Shown in pieces: positions 12,087 through 12,542 of a DNA stretch of 12,542 bases (position 1 is its first letter; the number at the start of each line of letters is the position of its first letter). This stretch comes from DATKNA01 sp035541595 (GTDB taxonomy: Bacteria > Actinomycetota > Actinomycetes > Actinomycetales > Kineosporiaceae). The notes below the pieces were generated by a model that searched no databases, was not told the origin of the DNA, and saw only the letters and a program-made list of their open reading frames with translations. The position numbers and the translations under genes were made by a program. The stretch is taken from assembly GCA_035541595.1 (NCBI GenBank), contig DATKNA010000358.1, positions 1-12,542 of the forward strand, given 5' to 3'.

Positions 12087-12542
12087 TTGCACGCCGGAAC
12101 GCCGAGCCCGGTAGCGCTCCTCCGCCCCATGGTCGCCCGCCCGAGCGTCGCCGCCGTCGCCGTCCTCGGCGGGCCGCCCGGCAGCCCGGCGCACCGGGCC
12201 GCGGCCCCGCCAGTGCCAGGGCCGCCGGCCGGTCGTCGACCCGTCGGCGGGTGGGCGGACGGCGCCTGACGGCGAATCCGGCGAGCCCCGGCCGAGGTGC
12301 TCGATCCGGACAGGCTCGAGCCGCACCACACTCGCCGAGCGAGCCCATCGGTCGCGCTGCCCGGCCGGATCCCGCTCGTTGAGCCGCTTGCCGGCGAGGA
12401 CGCCGACCGCCTCGACCCATTCGGCCGTGCCGGGGGCGAGTGTCCGGGCGCGGGCCAGCACGGCGGCGAGCCGCGCCCCGGTGTCCTTGCCGGGGACGAC
12501 GACTTCGACGACGCCGGTCAAGGCCGGCAGGTCCTGCTCGCC
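12084..12542 (-). CDS. Unidentified protein, C-terminal part (cut by window edge)
   Basis: The frame is open from the window edge to a TAG stop and has strongly G/C-biased third codon positions, so it is probably coding; the true start lies outside. About 152 residues are visible. The first 75 or so look like an ordered domain: DLPALTGVVEVVVPGKDTG, ARLAAVLARARTLAPGTAEW, VEAVGVLAGKRLNERDPAG and ASVVRLEPVRIEHL. The remainder is Arg/Gly/Pro-rich and likely disordered, ending ERYRARRSGVQ. I do not recognise the family. A TTG at 12521 is an in-frame alternative start. It shares orientation with the CBS gene and ends 10 bases before that gene's start. The tail could be over-extended noise if the sequence carries a frameshift. 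Confidence 0.55.
   Translation of the reverse strand, partial: GEQDLPALTGVVEVVVPGKDTGARLAAVLARARTLAPGTAEWVEAVGVLAGKRLNERDPAGQRDRWARSASVVRLEPVRIEHLGRGSPDSPSGAVRPPADGSTTGRRPWHWRGRGPVRRAAGRPAEDGDGGDARAGDHGAEERYRARRSGVQ

Noticed and set aside
8148..12382. Very long plus-strand open frames opposite the ATPase, DUF1003 and CBS genes
   Set aside because: They are shadows caused by high GC; the minus strand carries complete recognised domains.

Overview
The window is about 12.5 kb of very GC-rich DNA with compact genes, frequent GTG starts and promoter hexamers of the TANNNT type, all pointing to an actinobacterium. Gene content and order resemble the Mycobacterium tuberculosis stretch Rv1211 to Rv1232c: a DUF3117 protein, an O-methyltransferase divergent from sigE-rseA, tatB, mrp, a DUF1003 membrane protein and a soluble MgtE_N/CBS protein. 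It is not identical. A leucyl aminopeptidase and a small unknown gene sit between the DUF3117 gene and the methyltransferase, htrA is missing between rseA and tatB, and a GspE/PilB-type ATPase lies between mrp and the DUF1003 gene. The genus cannot be fixed from sequence alone; a non-mycobacterial lineage (Geodermatophilales, Frankiales or Pseudonocardiales type) fits.

Layout. 1-46: no gene seen. 47-892 (-): crotonase-family enoyl-CoA hydratase/isomerase. 1117-1284 (+): DUF3117 protein, followed by a strong GC hairpin. 1367-2974 (+): M17 leucyl aminopeptidase. 2999-3376 (-): small conserved-looking protein with an unresolved start, overlapping the end of the O-methyltransferase (3373-4005, -). 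About 330 bases of divergent control region follow, with direct repeats and an ECF-type promoter. Then sigE (4334-5107, +), a membrane-anchored anti-sigma factor (5104-5790, +) and tatB (5893-6408, +). A 68-bp near-perfect inverted repeat separates tatB from the convergent mrp (6520-7665, -). Upstream of mrp come three 29-bp tandem repeats, then a minus-strand run: GspE/PilB ATPase with a C-terminal zinc-ribbon pair (7785-9911), DUF1003 protein (9944-10759), PRC-barrel/MgtE_N/CBS protein (10769-12073), and the 3' part of an unidentified gene (12084-12542).

How it works together. The centre is an envelope-stress module: SigE held by a zinc-binding anti-sigma factor, next to Tat export. The sigE upstream region carries an ECF-type promoter (GGGAAC, 17 bases, CGTT) just downstream of three 8-bp direct repeats that resemble an OmpR-family operator; in M. 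tuberculosis the response regulator MprA acts directly on sigE. Four genes (aminopeptidase, tatB, mrp, CBS protein) share a TANNNT hexamer 6-7 bases before the start codon, the signature of leaderless transcription. I see no mobile element, CRISPR array, tRNA or rRNA. I do not see a complete new system; the most unusual items are the AUC-start candidate, the sigE control region, the zinc-ribbon ATPase and the two repeat elements.
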